Shown: piece by piece, positions 5,908 through 15,873 of the stretch | Position numbering within the stretch: the stretch's first letter is position 1 | Layout of the letters: the number at the start of each line of letters is the position of its first letter | DNA from: an uncultured Caulobacterales bacterium | Lineage (GTDB): Bacteria; Pseudomonadota; Alphaproteobacteria; Caulobacterales; Caulobacteraceae | Length of the DNA: 37,323 bases | Assembly (NCBI GenBank): GCA_903900155.1 | Contig: CAIUMD010000053.1 | Span: 1-37,323 of the forward strand | Direction: 5' to 3' | The notes under the pieces: generated by a model | What the model saw: the letters and a program-made list of their open reading frames with translations, nothing else | Told to the model about the DNA's origin: nothing | The model's database searches: none | Translations under genes and position numbers: made by a program

Positions 5908-8012
5908 ACCATCCCCACCGTGCGCAGGCGAGCGCGCGGGTGGATCTCGTTCTGGCTCATGACCACGGTCTGGCCGCGGAAGCGCTCGATGATCGAACGG
6001 ACGTAGGGGCGCACGCCCGGGCTGGTCAGCAGGACCGGGGCCTCGCCGGCCAAGGCGGCGCGTTCAAAGCTGTCGCGGACGCCGCGAATGAAATCCTGCA
6101 GGCGCGAGGGCGGCAGGGCCAGCTGCTTGTCGTCGCCGGGGCCGATCAGGCTTTCGGCGAAGGCCTGCTCCCAGTCGGCCGACAGGGTGATGATCGGCAG
6201 GGCGCCGTCGTCGCCGCGGTTGGCCCAGCACAGCTGGCGGGCCAGGCGGGCGCGGACCTGCTCGACCAGCTGGGTGACCGAGGCGGTGTGCGGGGCGGCC
6301 TCGCCAATGCCTTCCAGGATCTGCGGCAGGTCGCGGATCGAGACCCGCTCCTTCAGCAGCGACTGCAGCACGCGCTGGACGGTGGTGGCCGTGGCGGTCG
6401 AGGGGATCAGGTCGTCGACCAGCTTGCGCTGCGCCTCGGGCATTTCCTTCAGGAGCTTCTGCACCTCGGCATAGGACAGCAGGTCGGCCATGTTCTCCTT
6501 GAGGATCTCGGTCAGGTGCGTGGTCAGCACGGTGGCCGGGTCGACGACCGTGTAGCCGCGGAAGGTGGCCTCCTCGCGCAGGTCGTCGGCGATCCAGGTG
6601 GCCGGCAGGCCGAAGGCGGGCTCGCGGACGTGCTCGCCGGGCAGTTCGACCTGGCCGCCGCGCGGGTCCATGGCCATCAGGCTGCCCAGGCGCACTTCGC
6701 CGGCGCCGGCTTCCATTTCCTTGATGCGGATGGCGTAGCCCTGGTTGGCCAGGCGCATGTTGTCGAGGATGCGCACCGGCGGCATGACGAAGCCGAACTC
6801 GCCGGCCAGGGTCTTGCGCAGGGCGCGGATCTGGTCGGTCAGCTTGCGGCCGTCCAGGTCGTTGATCAGGGTCAAGAGGCCGTAGCCCAGCTCGATCTTG
6901 ACGTCGTCGATGGCCAGCGAGGCGCTGATCGGCTCTTCCTCGGCCTCGGCGGGCGCGGAGGCCTGTTCGAGCAAGGCCGGATCGATGGGCTTTGGTTTCT
7001 TGGCGTCCTGGATTCGCTTGTAGGCCAGGAAGCCCGAACCCAGCGCCACGGCCGCGAACGGGATGATCGGCATGCCCGGGATCAGGGCGATGACGCCCGA
7101 CGAGGCCGAGACCATGCCCAGGCCGACCGGGTTCATGGCCAGCTGGGTCGTCAGGGCCTTGTCGGCCGAGCCTTCGACACCGGCCTTGGAGACCACCATA
7201 CCGGCGGCGATCGAGATGATCAGCGCCGGGATCTGGCTGACCAGGCCGTCGCCGATCGTCATGATCGTATACGACGAAGCAGCCTCGCCGATCGGGATCT
7301 TGTGCTGCACCACCCCGATGATGATGCCGCCGACGATGTTGATGCCGGTGATGATCAGGCCGGCGATCGCGTCGCCCTTCACGAACTTGCTGGCGCCGTC
7401 CATGGCGCCGAAGAACGTGCTCTCCTGCTCCAGTTCCTTACGCCGGACCTTGGCCATCTCCTGGTCGATCAGGCCCGTAGACAGGTCGGCGTCGATCGCC
7501 ATCTGCTTGCCGGGCATGGCGTCCAGGGTGAAGCGGGCCGCCACTTCGGCGATCCGGCCCGAACCCTTGGTGACGACCATGAAGTTCACCACCACCAGGA
7601 TGATGAAGATGATCACGCCGATGACGAAGTTGCCCTGCATCATCAGGTGACCAAAGGCCTCGATCACCGCGCCGGCCCCGCCGGTGCCTTCCTGGCCATG
7701 ACCCAGGATCAGGCGGGTCGAGGCGATATTCAGGCCCAGGCGATACAGGGTCGAGACCAGCAGGACGGTCGGGAACGAGGTGAATTCCAGCGGCCGCTTG
7801 ATCAGGATCGCCGTCATCAGGATCAGGACCGATCCGGTCAGCGAGATCGACAGCAGGAGGTCCAGCATGAAGGCCGGAACCGGCAGGATTAGCAGGACGA
7901 TGATGCCCACGACGCCCAGCGCCAGGCCCATCTCGCCGCGCAGGATGCCATCGACCAGCGACTTGGCGCTGGGGACGGATCTCGCGGCTGTCGGGGCGGC
8001 GGCGTCGGCCAT
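5904..8012 (-). CDS. flhA: Flagellar export apparatus protein FlhA
   Basis: This 702-residue inner-membrane protein forms the export gate ring of the flagellar type III secretion system; its large cytoplasmic C-domain docks chaperone-substrate complexes. About eight hydrophobic segments occupy residues 28-335. They include the conserved family stretch RPLEFTSFPTVLLVSTLYRL and the cytoplasmic loop GSGRIAEVAARFTLDAMPGK. The C-terminal half is soluble with the expected order of subdomains. C. crescentus calls this gene flbF/flhA. It follows flbD after 137 bp that hold a hairpin and a CtrA-like site, so it probably has its own early-class promoter rather than reading only from fliF. Confidence 0.96.
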   Translation of the reverse strand: MADAAAPTAARSVPSAKSLVDGILRGEMGLALGVVGIIVLLILPVPAFMLDLLLSISLTGSVLILMTAILIKRPLEFTSFPTVLLVSTLYRLGLNIASTRLILGHGQEGTGGAGAVIEAFGHLMMQGNFVIGVIIFIILVVVNFMVVTKGSGRIAEVAARFTLDAMPGKQMAIDADLSTGLIDQEMAKVRRKELEQESTFFGAMDGASKFVKGDAIAGLIITGINIVGGIIIGVVQHKIPIGEAASSYTIMTIGDGLVSQIPALIISIAAGMVVSKAGVEGSADKALTTQLAMNPVGLGMVSASSGVIALIPGMPIIPFAAVALGSGFLAYKRIQDAKKPKPIDPALLEQASAPAEAEEEPISASLAIDDVKIELGYGLLTLINDLDGRKLTDQIRALRKTLAGEFGFVMPPVRILDNMRLANQGYAIRIKEMEAGAGEVRLGSLMAMDPRGGQVELPGEHVREPAFGLPATWIADDLREEATFRGYTVVDPATVLTTHLTEILKENMADLLSYAEVQKLLKEMPEAQRKLVDDLIPSTATATTVQRVLQSLLKERVSIRDLPQILEGIGEAAPHTASVTQLVEQVRARLARQLCWANRGDDGALPIITLSADWEQAFAESLIGPGDDKQLALPPSRLQDFIRGVRDSFERAALAGEAPVLLTSPGVRPYVRSIIERFRGQTVVMSQNEIHPRARLRTVGMV

Positions 8013-8083
8013 GCTGAACCTTGAACCGTTGATGGATAAGCTAGACCAGCGCTTGAAGCGATTTGCGGTCCGCCGCCATCTCC

Positions 8084-8097
8084 TTAACCAAAATTAG
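8084..8097 (-). promoter_or_regulatory. Candidate CtrA box upstream of flhA
   Basis: TTAACCAAAATTAG contains two near-TTAA half sites 10 bases apart. The usual CtrA spacing is TTAA-N7-TTAA, so this is one base short and one half is TTAG. It lies 72-85 bases upstream of the flhA start. Early flagellar genes in Caulobacter are CtrA-activated, which makes the position meaningful even though the match is imperfect. Confidence 0.38.
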
Positions 8098-8104
8098 CCA
8101 TGTT

Positions 8105-8133
8105 CGGCGCCGCGCGGAGTGTCGCGGGCGCCG
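8105..8133 (-). terminator. Hairpin downstream of flbD, end of fliF operon
   Basis: CGGCGCCGCG (8105-8114) pairs with CGCGGGCGCCG (8123-8133) with one bulged base and an 8-base loop. It starts 17 bases after the flbD stop. In the leftward direction it is followed within about 15 bases by CTAATTTTGG. It is likely a terminator separating the fliF operon from flhA. Confidence 0.55.
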
Positions 8134-8149
8134 AGCCATGTCGTCGCAG

Positions 8150-9523
<1,374 letters not shown>

Positions 9524-9551
9524 GTTCTACACTCCCATCAACCAGTAGGGC

Positions 9552-9887
9552 TTAGCCCTGCTGGTCGCCGTCCTTGATGATTTCCGTCATGGTCACGCCC
9601 AGGCGTTCGTCGACGACGACGACCTCGCCCCGGGCGACCAGGCGGTTGTTGACATAGATGTCGATCGCCTCGCCGACCTTGCGGTCCAGCTCCAGGATCG
9701 AGCCCTGGCCAAGCTGCAGCAGCTGCGCCACGGACATGTGAGCGCGGCCCAGCACGGCCGAGATGTTGACCGGCACGTCGAAGACGGGGGCCAGGTCGGA
9801 AGCGGTCTTGTCGCTGAGCTCGACCGGCATTTCAGAGGCGAGCATCGCGCCTCCGAATTCGTCGAGCGGGAGATTGTCTTCGGCCAT
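9552..9887 (-). CDS. fliN: Flagellar switch protein FliN
   Basis: This 111-residue protein forms part of the C-ring of the flagellar motor and the rotational switch, and helps dock the export ATPase complex. The SpoA/FliN domain (about residues 35-105) shows the family pattern VPVNISAVLGRAHMSVAQLL, then LDRKVGEAIDIYVNNRLVARGEVVVVDERLGVTMTEI. The N-terminal extension is short and acidic. It sits 15 bp after fliH and 28 bp before flbD, consistent with one transcript. The length is normal for FliN. Confidence 0.95.
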   Translation of the reverse strand: MAEDNLPLDEFGGAMLASEMPVELSDKTASDLAPVFDVPVNISAVLGRAHMSVAQLLQLGQGSILELDRKVGEAIDIYVNNRLVARGEVVVVDERLGVTMTEIIKDGDQQG

Positions 9888-9902
9888 CTCAGGTCAGCTT
9901 TC

Positions 9903-10538
9903 TCAAGAGAACATGGGTTCGGCGTGGAGGCCTTCGGCGGCGATCGCCCCCTCCAGCGCTTCGGTGACGCGTTGGGCCGCGCCGTCGGGATCGAAGGCCG
10001 CGCGGCCGTCGCCCCAGTCGAAAGTGAAGGCCGCTGGGGCCATCCCCCCGTCGGCGCGGGCGACGATCTGGCCCTGGTAGCCGATTTGGGCCGCCACATG
10101 CTCCAGCGCGTTCTGGGTGCGCTCCTCCAGCTCGGGCGAGACCCGGACGAAGATGCGCGGCTGGGCCTCGACCTCGCGGGCCAGGGCCTCCAGGGCCGCC
10201 GCCACCGGGGCCTCGGGGAAGTGGTGCAGGGCCGCGTCGGCGATCTTGCGAGCACAGGCCAGGGCCAGCATGGCCGAACCTTCGCGGTGCTCGTGCGCCA
10301 CTTGGGTCAGGGCGCCGAAGGCTTCGCGAATGGCGTGGGCCACGTCGCTCAGGGCGTGGGCGGCTTCCTGCTCGGCGCGGGCCACGGCCGAACGCTCGCC
10401 ATCCTGGAAGCCCTGCTGGCGCGCGGCCTCGACCTCCTCGGCGGTGAAGTGCTTCTTCACCTTGGGCGGGGTGTAGGCGACGCCGCCGCGGTCGTCGAAA
10501 ACCGTGTCGAAGCCGAATTTGCGAGGGGTGTCCATCAT
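9903..10538 (-). CDS. flbE: FliH-like flagellar export regulator (FlbE)
   Basis: This 211-residue protein lies between fliG and fliN, the place of flbE/fliH in Caulobacter. It starts with a Gly/Pro-containing segment ([32 protein letters not shown], residues 11-42). A long Ala- and Glu-rich helix follows, then a C-terminal region typical of FliH/V-ATPase stalk-like proteins with the pattern [17 protein letters not shown] and [13 protein letters not shown]. FliH dimers inhibit and position the FliI ATPase. Sequence similarity within this family is low, so the assignment relies partly on context. Two start codons in tandem exist (10538 and 10535). Confidence 0.88.
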   Translation of the reverse strand: MMDTPRKFGFDTVFDDRGGVAYTPPKVKKHFTAEEVEAARQQGFQDGERSAVARAEQEAAHALSDVAHAIREAFGALTQVAHEHREGSAMLALACARKIADAALHHFPEAPVAAALEALAREVEAQPRIFVRVSPELEERTQNALEHVAAQIGYQGQIVARADGGMAPAAFTFDWGDGRAAFDPDGAAQRVTEALEGAIAAEGLHAEPMFS

Positions 10539-10551
10539 GATGCCATCCTCC

Positions 10552-11574
10552 TCAGTAGATCAGCTCGTCGTCGCCGCCGCTGCCGGCCAGCATGATCTCG
10601 CCCTTGGCGGCCAGGTCCTTGGCGACCTGCACCATGCCCACTTGCGCGGCGTCGACATCCTTCAGGCGCACGGGGCCCATGCTCTCCATGTCCTCGCGCA
10701 TGATCTTGGCGGCGCGTTCCGACATGTTCGAGAAGAACAGGTCGCGCAGCTTGTCCGAGGCGCCCTTCAGGGCCAGGGCCAGCTGCTCCTTCGGCGTGCC
10801 GCGCAGCAGGGTCTGGATGCCGCCCGGGTCCAGCTTCGACAGGTCCTCGAACACGAACATCAGGGCGCGGATGCGTTCGGCCGCTTCACGGTTGCGCTCT
10901 TCCAGGGCCGCGATGAAGCGGGCTTCGGTCTGGCGGTCGAAGTTGTTGAAGATCTCGGCCATCATCTCGTGGCTGTCGCGCTTGGACGTGCGCGCCAGGT
11001 TCGACATGAATTCGGTGCGCAGGGTCATCTCGATCTTGTCGAGGATCTCGCGCTGCACCGGCTCCATCCGCAGCATGCGGGTGACGCATTCCAGGGCGAA
11101 GTCTTCCGGCAGGCAGGCCAGCACGCGGGCGGCGTGGTCGCTCTTCACCTTCGACAGCACCACCGCGACGGTCTGCGGATATTCGTTCTTCAGGTAGTTG
11201 GCCAGGACGGCTTCGTTCACGTTGCCCAGCTTGTCCCACATGGTTCGACCCGCCGGACCGCGGATCTCTTCCATCAGGGCGTCGACCTTCTCCTGGGGCA
11301 TGAACGAGGCCAGCAGGCGCTGGGTCTGTTCGTACGACCCCATGATCGCGCCGGTCGAGCTCATGCCCGAGACGAACTCGACCAGCAGCTCTTCGACGAC
11401 GCTGGCCGAGACCGTGCCGAGGCCGGCCATGGCCTGGGAGACTTCCTTGATCTCCTCGTCGTCCAGGGCTTCCCAGATTTTGGTGTGGTCTTCACCGAGC
11501 GCGAGCAGAACGATCGCGGCCTTTTCCGGCCCCGACAGGTTCTTGATATCGGTGACGGCGACTTTCATGGCCAT
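10552..11574 (-). CDS. fliG: Flagellar motor switch protein FliG
   Basis: This 340-residue C-ring protein generates torque with the stator. The order N-, middle and C-terminal domains is intact. The middle domain has EYPQ at 131-134 where many FliGs have EHPQ. The C-terminal torque helix includes [19 protein letters not shown] with its charged residues. The ATG at 11574 overlaps the fliF stop codon by one base (TGATG), indicating translational coupling; a second Met two codons later is an alternative. It is followed by flbE after 13 bp. Confidence 0.96.
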   Translation of the reverse strand: MAMKVAVTDIKNLSGPEKAAIVLLALGEDHTKIWEALDDEEIKEVSQAMAGLGTVSASVVEELLVEFVSGMSSTGAIMGSYEQTQRLLASFMPQEKVDALMEEIRGPAGRTMWDKLGNVNEAVLANYLKNEYPQTVAVVLSKVKSDHAARVLACLPEDFALECVTRMLRMEPVQREILDKIEMTLRTEFMSNLARTSKRDSHEMMAEIFNNFDRQTEARFIAALEERNREAAERIRALMFVFEDLSKLDPGGIQTLLRGTPKEQLALALKGASDKLRDLFFSNMSERAAKIMREDMESMGPVRLKDVDAAQVGMVQVAKDLAAKGEIMLAGSGGDDELIY

Positions 11575-13235
11575 CAGTTCGACTCGTGCAGCCAGTTACG
11601 GAGGATCGCGACCGACTCTTCCGGATGCTTTTCGACGAACTCGGACACCCGCTTGATCGACGAGGCCTTAACCTGGCCCTCGATCTTGGCGATGTCGATA
11701 CGGGAGTCGATGTCGCTGCCGCCCGTGGGGCCGGCGATGGCGATCGGCTCGCCCGACTGGTCGATGACGACCTGCTGCTGGGTGCCGTCCGACAGGGTGA
11801 CCAGGCGGGTCACCGGCTGGCCGGGGCCGGCCAGAGCCATCTGGGCCGGCGCAGGAGCCGCCAGGTTCTTGATGAACGGGCGGACCGCGAACAGCAGGAT
11901 CAGCAAGGCCACGACGCCCAGGATGCCCAGTTCGGCGAAGCGCATGATATCGTTCTTGTCGAAGCCCGACAGCAGGCCCTGCTTTTCCAGACCCTGATCC
12001 TCGGGCTGCGGGAACTTGATGTTCGTCACCCGGACCTGGTCGCCGCGCTGGGCGTCGAAGCCCACGGCGGTCTTCACCAGTTCTTCGATCTGGGCGATCT
12101 CCTGGGCCGTGCGCGGGGTGTAGGCGCCCGGCTTGCCATCCTTGCCCGGAGGGGCGGTGATCCCGTCGATGGCCACCGCCACGGCGACCTTCTTGATCGT
12201 GCCCGGCTCCTGGACGGTGGTCTTCACCGACTTGGAAATCTCGTAGTTGGTGACGGCGCCGTTCTCGTTCGAACGCGAGCCCAGCTGCTGGAAGCCGGCG
12301 GCGCCAGTCTGGCCGGGGACGTTCGAGGTCGCGGTGACGCCCGAATTGTCGTCGTTCTTGGTCTCGGAGCTGCCCGACTCGTTGGAGCTTTCCGAGCGGA
12401 CGACCTGGCCGTCCGGATCGAAGCGCTCTTCTTGCGTGGTGACACGGTCCAGGTTGATGTCGGCGGTGACGTTGACGCGGGCCTTGCCCGGGCCGAGCAC
12501 GCCTTCGATCATGTCCTTGACGGTCTTGGCGATGCGGGCCTCGGCCTCGGTGCGACGGTCCTCGGCTTCCTTGCCGGCCAGGCTGTCGTCCGACGGGGCC
12601 GACAGGGTCTTGCCGTGCTGGTCGATGACCGCGACCTTCTCGGCCTTCATGTTCGGGACAGACGACGAGACCAGGTTCTGGATGGCGCGGACCATGTCCG
12701 ACGAGGGCTCGCGAGCGCCGACGCCGATCGTGACGGCGGCCGACGGTTGCTCGGCGTCTTCCTCGAACAGCTGGCGCTTGGGCAGCACCAGGTGGACGCG
12801 GACGCTGTTGACGCCCTGCATGGCCTTGATGGTGCGTTCCAGTTCGCCCTGCAGGGCGCGCTGACGGTTCAGCTGCTGGACGAAGTCGGTCTGGCCCAGC
12901 GCATTGTTGCCGTCGAAGATTTCGTAGCCGATGGAGCCGGAGCTCACCAGGCCCTTGCCGGCGATCATCAGGCGGGCGCTGGCGACCTTGTCGCGCGGCA
13001 CCATGATCGTCGAGCCGTCGCCCTTGGTCTCGTACTTGATGCCGGCCTGGTCCAGCGCCTGGGTGACGGTGGAGGCCTCTTTCAGGTCCAGGTTCGAATA
13101 CAGCAGCTCACTGGGCTCCTTGCCCATGAACATGACGAGGGCCACCAGGACCGCGACGACGCCGGCGCCCACGCCCAGCATCGCGGCCAGACGGCCGACG
13201 CCAAACTGCTTGATCGAACCTAGAAAGCTTTCCAC
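11574..13235 (-). CDS. fliF: Flagellar MS-ring protein FliF
   Basis: This 553-residue inner-membrane protein is the base on which the motor and export gate assemble. An N-terminal transmembrane segment lies at about residues 17-37. The periplasmic ring-building domains include the conserved [19 protein letters not shown] and [20 protein letters not shown]. The second transmembrane segment is at about residues 436-455, followed by the cytoplasmic tail that ends in [13 protein letters not shown], the FliG-binding region. The start codon is GTG at 13235, with AAGGGTGAGG just upstream. It is the first gene of the operon fliF-fliG-flbE-fliN-flbD. In C. crescentus this operon is CtrA-activated and repressed by FlbD. 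Confidence 0.96.
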   Translation of the reverse strand: MESFLGSIKQFGVGRLAAMLGVGAGVVAVLVALVMFMGKEPSELLYSNLDLKEASTVTQALDQAGIKYETKGDGSTIMVPRDKVASARLMIAGKGLVSSGSIGYEIFDGNNALGQTDFVQQLNRQRALQGELERTIKAMQGVNSVRVHLVLPKRQLFEEDAEQPSAAVTIGVGAREPSSDMVRAIQNLVSSSVPNMKAEKVAVIDQHGKTLSAPSDDSLAGKEAEDRRTEAEARIAKTVKDMIEGVLGPGKARVNVTADINLDRVTTQEERFDPDGQVVRSESSNESGSSETKNDDNSGVTATSNVPGQTGAAGFQQLGSRSNENGAVTNYEISKSVKTTVQEPGTIKKVAVAVAIDGITAPPGKDGKPGAYTPRTAQEIAQIEELVKTAVGFDAQRGDQVRVTNIKFPQPEDQGLEKQGLLSGFDKNDIMRFAELGILGVVALLILLFAVRPFIKNLAAPAPAQMALAGPGQPVTRLVTLSDGTQQQVVIDQSGEPIAIAGPTGGSDIDSRIDIAKIEGQVKASSIKRVSEFVEKHPEESVAILRNWLHESN

Positions 13236-13316
13236 GAAGCCTCACCCTTGATCCCACGCCCCTCCGCGAGGGAGGAACCGAACAGGCGAACGAGAACCGC
13301 CCGTCGGTAGGCAGGA

Positions 13317-13336
13317 TTTACCCAGTACAAGGTAAA
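13317..13336 (-). promoter_or_regulatory. Imperfect palindrome in the fliF promoter region
   Basis: TTTACCCAGTACAAGGTAAA is a 20-bp palindrome with arms TTTACC/GGTAAA, about 80-100 bases upstream of the fliF start. Its TTTA/TAAA ends resemble degraded CtrA half sites, but the spacing is not standard. CtrA or another regulator could bind here; only the palindrome itself is observed. Confidence 0.35.
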
Positions 13337-13388
13337 CGAGGCGTTTATATTTGGGTCCGAAAGGGGACCACGGCGGCGCCAAAACGTC

Positions 13389-13416
13389 GCGGCCGCCCCC
13401 TTTCGGGAGCGGCCGC
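13389..13416 (-). terminator. Very strong GC hairpin between sciP and fliF
   Basis: GCGGCCGC occurs twice as an inverted pair (13389-13396 and 13409-13416), with CCC/GGG pairing extending the stem around a short loop. Leftward it is followed by GCGACGTTTTGG. It lies between the sciP stop and the fliF promoter region, so it is a likely sciP terminator that insulates fliF. Confidence 0.5.
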
Positions 13417-13468
13417 TGAACGTCTTCAAGTCCTTTTGGCGCAAGGCCTTGGGGATTTTCAGGACCGT

Positions 13469-13500
13469 GAGAGGGTGGTCACATTAACGCACCCCCTCTC
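13469..13500 (-). terminator. Hairpin just after sciP
   Basis: GAGAGGGTG (13469-13477) pairs with CACCCCCTCTC (13490-13500) apart from a two-base bulge. It begins 5 bases beyond the sciP stop codon. It probably ends or protects the sciP message; it has no T tract. Confidence 0.45.
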
Positions 13501-13505
13501 GGGTA

Positions 13506-13787
13506 TTAACGGTACTGCTGGATCCGCGTGGTCCGCAGGCCCGCCAGACCGTGCCGGTCGATCGACTGCTGCCAGCTGAGGAACTCGTCGTTCGTCAGCT
13601 TGTAGCGATCGCAGGCCTCGTCGAGCGAGAGCAGACCCCCGCGGACGGCGGCCACGACCTCGGCTTTACGACGGATCACCCAACGCTGGGTTTCCGGCGG
13701 CGGCAAGTCGGAGAGAGTCAGAGGCGCACCGGTCGGACCGATGACGTACTTTTCACCCCGGCTGTTCGTGCGCTGCTGTTGCAACAT
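13506..13787 (-). CDS. sciP: CtrA inhibitory protein SciP (DUF1153)
   Basis: This 93-residue protein is a small helix-turn-helix protein that, in C. crescentus, binds CtrA at promoters in newborn swarmer cells and blocks recruitment of RNA polymerase. The sequence contains the family hallmarks GEKYVIGPTGAPLTLSDLPP and RWVIRRKAEVVAAVRGGLLS. A helix-turn-helix follows (DEACDRYKLTNDEFLSWQ), with the end RTTRIQQYR. The ATG at 13787 gives the length I recall for SciP; an in-frame upstream start at 13808 is less likely. Its location between the hook operon and fliF agrees with C. crescentus and links cell-cycle control to flagellar genes. Confidence 0.93.
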   Translation of the reverse strand: MLQQQRTNSRGEKYVIGPTGAPLTLSDLPPPETQRWVIRRKAEVVAAVRGGLLSLDEACDRYKLTNDEFLSWQQSIDRHGLAGLRTTRIQQYR

Positions 13788-13933
13788 GGCTTTACGCCTT
13801 TCCCACAACCATCACTGTTGAGGCCTCACTATAGGCGCCGCCCAATAACAGCGGCTTAATTCCAACAGTAAAAAAAGACCTAAACGAGATGGCTCTTAAG
13901 CAGTCCGTAGTGTCTCGATGTGAAACACAAGAA

Positions 13934-13947
13934 TTAAAGAGCGTTAA
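13934..13947 (-). promoter_or_regulatory. Candidate CtrA box upstream of sciP
   Basis: TTAAAGAGCGTTAA has two exact TTAA half sites 10 bases apart (N6 rather than the usual N7). It lies about 150 bases upstream of the sciP start and overlaps the hairpin that ends the hook operon. Control of sciP by CtrA is known in C. crescentus; the site itself is inferred. Confidence 0.38.
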
Positions 13948-13964
13948 TCCCTATGATTAGCGCT
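13940..13964 (-). terminator. Terminator of the hook operon
   Basis: AGCGTTAATC (13940-13949) pairs with GATTAGCGCT (13955-13964) through ten positions with one G-T pair and a 5-base loop. The flgE stop codon is in the right arm, and leftward the stem is followed by CTTTAATTCTT. This is the most terminator-like structure near flgE. Confidence 0.55.
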
Positions 13965-15738
13965 TAATGTTTATAAGTTCTTCCAACATCTGATCCGCCG
14001 TCGTGATGATCTTCGACGAAGCCGAGTAAGCACGCTGGGTAGTGATCAGACCGGTGAACTCGGTCGACAGGTCGACCGTCGAAGCTTCCAGGGACGAGGA
14101 GGCCAGCGAACCGGCGCCGCCCGCGCCCGGAGCCTTCAGGCTGTAGGTGCCGCTTTCGTTGGTGACGCGGTAAGCGTTGCCGTTGACGCCCTTCAGGCCG
14201 TTCGGGTTCGAGAAGGTGGCCACGGCGACCTGGGCGATCCGGCGGGTGACGCCGTTGTCGAAGATCGCCGAGACGTAGCCGCCCTCGTCCACTTCGATGT
14301 TGGTCAGGTTACCGAAGGCCGTACCGTTGGTGTTGACCGACTGGACGACCGACTGGCTGTTGTACTGGGTCAGGCCGCCGGCGGCGCTGGCCAGGTCGAT
14401 CTGGACGCTCTGGGTGTCGATGCCCAGGCCGTCGGCCCAGATCGGCGGCTGCGGCAGCTGCGCGGCCGGCGGGGCCGGCTGGGTCACCAGCGGCGTGCCC
14501 GAAGCCTGGATCGAGATCGAGGTCGGGATGGTGCCGCCGAACAGGTTGCCCGTGTCCTTCAGCTTGCCGTCCGTGGTGAACTCGACGATGCCCGAGCTGA
14601 TCAGGCCGTTGCCGTTGGTGGCCAGGTCGCCCGGCTTGGCGCGCAGTTCGGCGTACCACTGGTTCGGGCCCGGAGCCTTCAGCAACGACATGGTGACGGT
14701 GCGCTGGCCGCCCTTGGAGTCCGACAGCGGGATCTGGATTTCGAAGTCCGGCTTCACGCCCTTGGTGTTGTCCTTGGCGTAGTCCGACATCGACCAGGTC
14801 GACGGATCGTACAGCTTGCCGGCCTTGGCGTCGGCGTCGTCGGCCGGCGTGCCGCCGATGACGCCGATGTCGGCCAGGTCGATCGTGTCGCCCGCGGCGT
14901 TGATCCGCACGGTCGAGGTGCTGCCGCCGCCCGCAGGCGCGCCCTTGTAGTCCAGGGTCGAGGAGGCGATGGCGCCGGCGGCGGTGTATCCGACGATACC
15001 CGTGGCGACGATGACGCCGTTTTCCTTGATGTCGACCTGGTACTCGTAGTTGGCGCCGACCGGGTTGGCCTTGCCGGTCGAGCTATAGACGACGTCGTAG
15101 TTGTGGCTGACCGGCGGGGTGGCCGTGTCCATGACGCCGTTGAACGACGGCGAGCCGGCGGTGCCGACCTTGTACGAGACGGCGGCCGCGACGGGCTGTT
15201 CCGAACGCAGGTTGGCGTTGACGCCGACGCGAGTGGTCTTCTCGGCGGTGCCGCCGACGGTGCCCACGTTGATCGACGACAGCTGCATCAGGTCCGAAGG
15301 ATCGGGCGTGATCTGGCCGGTGACCGGGTCGGCCAGCCAGCCTTGCAGGTAGAGGCCGGCGTCGTTGCGCAGATAGCCCAGACTGTCCAGCTGGAACGAG
15401 CCGGCGCGGGTGAACGAGCGGGTGTCGGTGGCGGTCAGGCCTTCCGGCTTTTCCGTGGCCACGAAGAAGCCCGAACCCGAGATCGCCAGATCCAGGTTCG
15501 ACGTCGTCGACTGGGTCAGGCCCTGCTGGCTGATGAACTGGTGCGTCTGAGCCTTGACGCCGCCGGCGCTGTAGGTCTGGCTCTTCGAGCCCGAGGTCAC
15601 CAGGGTCGAGAAGTTCGAGGTCGAACGCTTGTAGCCGACGGTGTTGACGTTGGCGATGTTGTCCGAGATCGCGGCCAGGGCCGACGAGTTGGCGATCAGG
15701 CCGGAGACGCCGGCGAGCATGGCGCTGTTGATGCTCAT
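13957..15738 (-). CDS. flgE: Flagellar hook protein FlgE
   Basis: This 593-residue structural protein is the subunit of the flagellar hook. The N-terminus shows the rod/hook signature ISDNIANVNTVGYKRS (residues 25-40). The C-terminus ends with LSTEFTGLITTQRAYSASSKIITTADQMLEELINIKR, the paired D0 helix. The middle holds the large, Gly/Thr-rich D1/D2 region, making it longer than enterobacterial FlgE but normal for Caulobacter. It is exported without a cleaved signal. It is the last gene of fliK-flgD-flgE, 135 bp behind flgD. Confidence 0.96.
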   Translation of the reverse strand: MSINSAMLAGVSGLIANSSALAAISDNIANVNTVGYKRSTSNFSTLVTSGSKSQTYSAGGVKAQTHQFISQQGLTQSTTSNLDLAISGSGFFVATEKPEGLTATDTRSFTRAGSFQLDSLGYLRNDAGLYLQGWLADPVTGQITPDPSDLMQLSSINVGTVGGTAEKTTRVGVNANLRSEQPVAAAVSYKVGTAGSPSFNGVMDTATPPVSHNYDVVYSSTGKANPVGANYEYQVDIKENGVIVATGIVGYTAAGAIASSTLDYKGAPAGGGSTSTVRINAAGDTIDLADIGVIGGTPADDADAKAGKLYDPSTWSMSDYAKDNTKGVKPDFEIQIPLSDSKGGQRTVTMSLLKAPGPNQWYAELRAKPGDLATNGNGLISSGIVEFTTDGKLKDTGNLFGGTIPTSISIQASGTPLVTQPAPPAAQLPQPPIWADGLGIDTQSVQIDLASAAGGLTQYNSQSVVQSVNTNGTAFGNLTNIEVDEGGYVSAIFDNGVTRRIAQVAVATFSNPNGLKGVNGNAYRVTNESGTYSLKAPGAGGAGSLASSSLEASTVDLSTEFTGLITTQRAYSASSKIITTADQMLEELINIKR

Positions 15739-15793
15739 GACTGAATTCCTACTTCTGAATGGGGTTCGAAGGGTTCAGCGCTGTTTGCGTTTG

Positions 15794-15821
15794 GGTCCGG
15801 GAAGACCGTCTTCCGGGGACC
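15794..15821 (-). other. Hairpin between flgD and flgE
   Basis: GGTCC/GGACC flanks an inner GGAAGA/TCTTCC stem with a CCG loop. It lies in the 135-bp gap within the hook operon. A role in uneven expression of flgD and flgE, for example partial termination or mRNA processing, is possible but unsupported beyond the structure. Confidence 0.4.
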
Positions 15822-15873
15822 GCGTCGGCGTCATTCTGACGCCCGTTCGATAGGTGAATTGGCGAAGGCGGCG

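Noticed and set aside
5940..7892. Long open frame on the plus strand opposite flhA (and similar long frames opposite the MpaB, porin, fliF, fliK, thiolase and GH3 genes)
   Set aside because: They are antisense frames kept open by high GC at third codon positions; the products are Gln/Arg/Gly/Asp-rich without domains, while the opposite strand has clear families.
13825..13836. CACTATAGG resembling part of a T7 phage promoter upstream of sciP
   Set aside because: Only part of the consensus is present and no phage genes are nearby; it is better read as a host -10 region or as chance.
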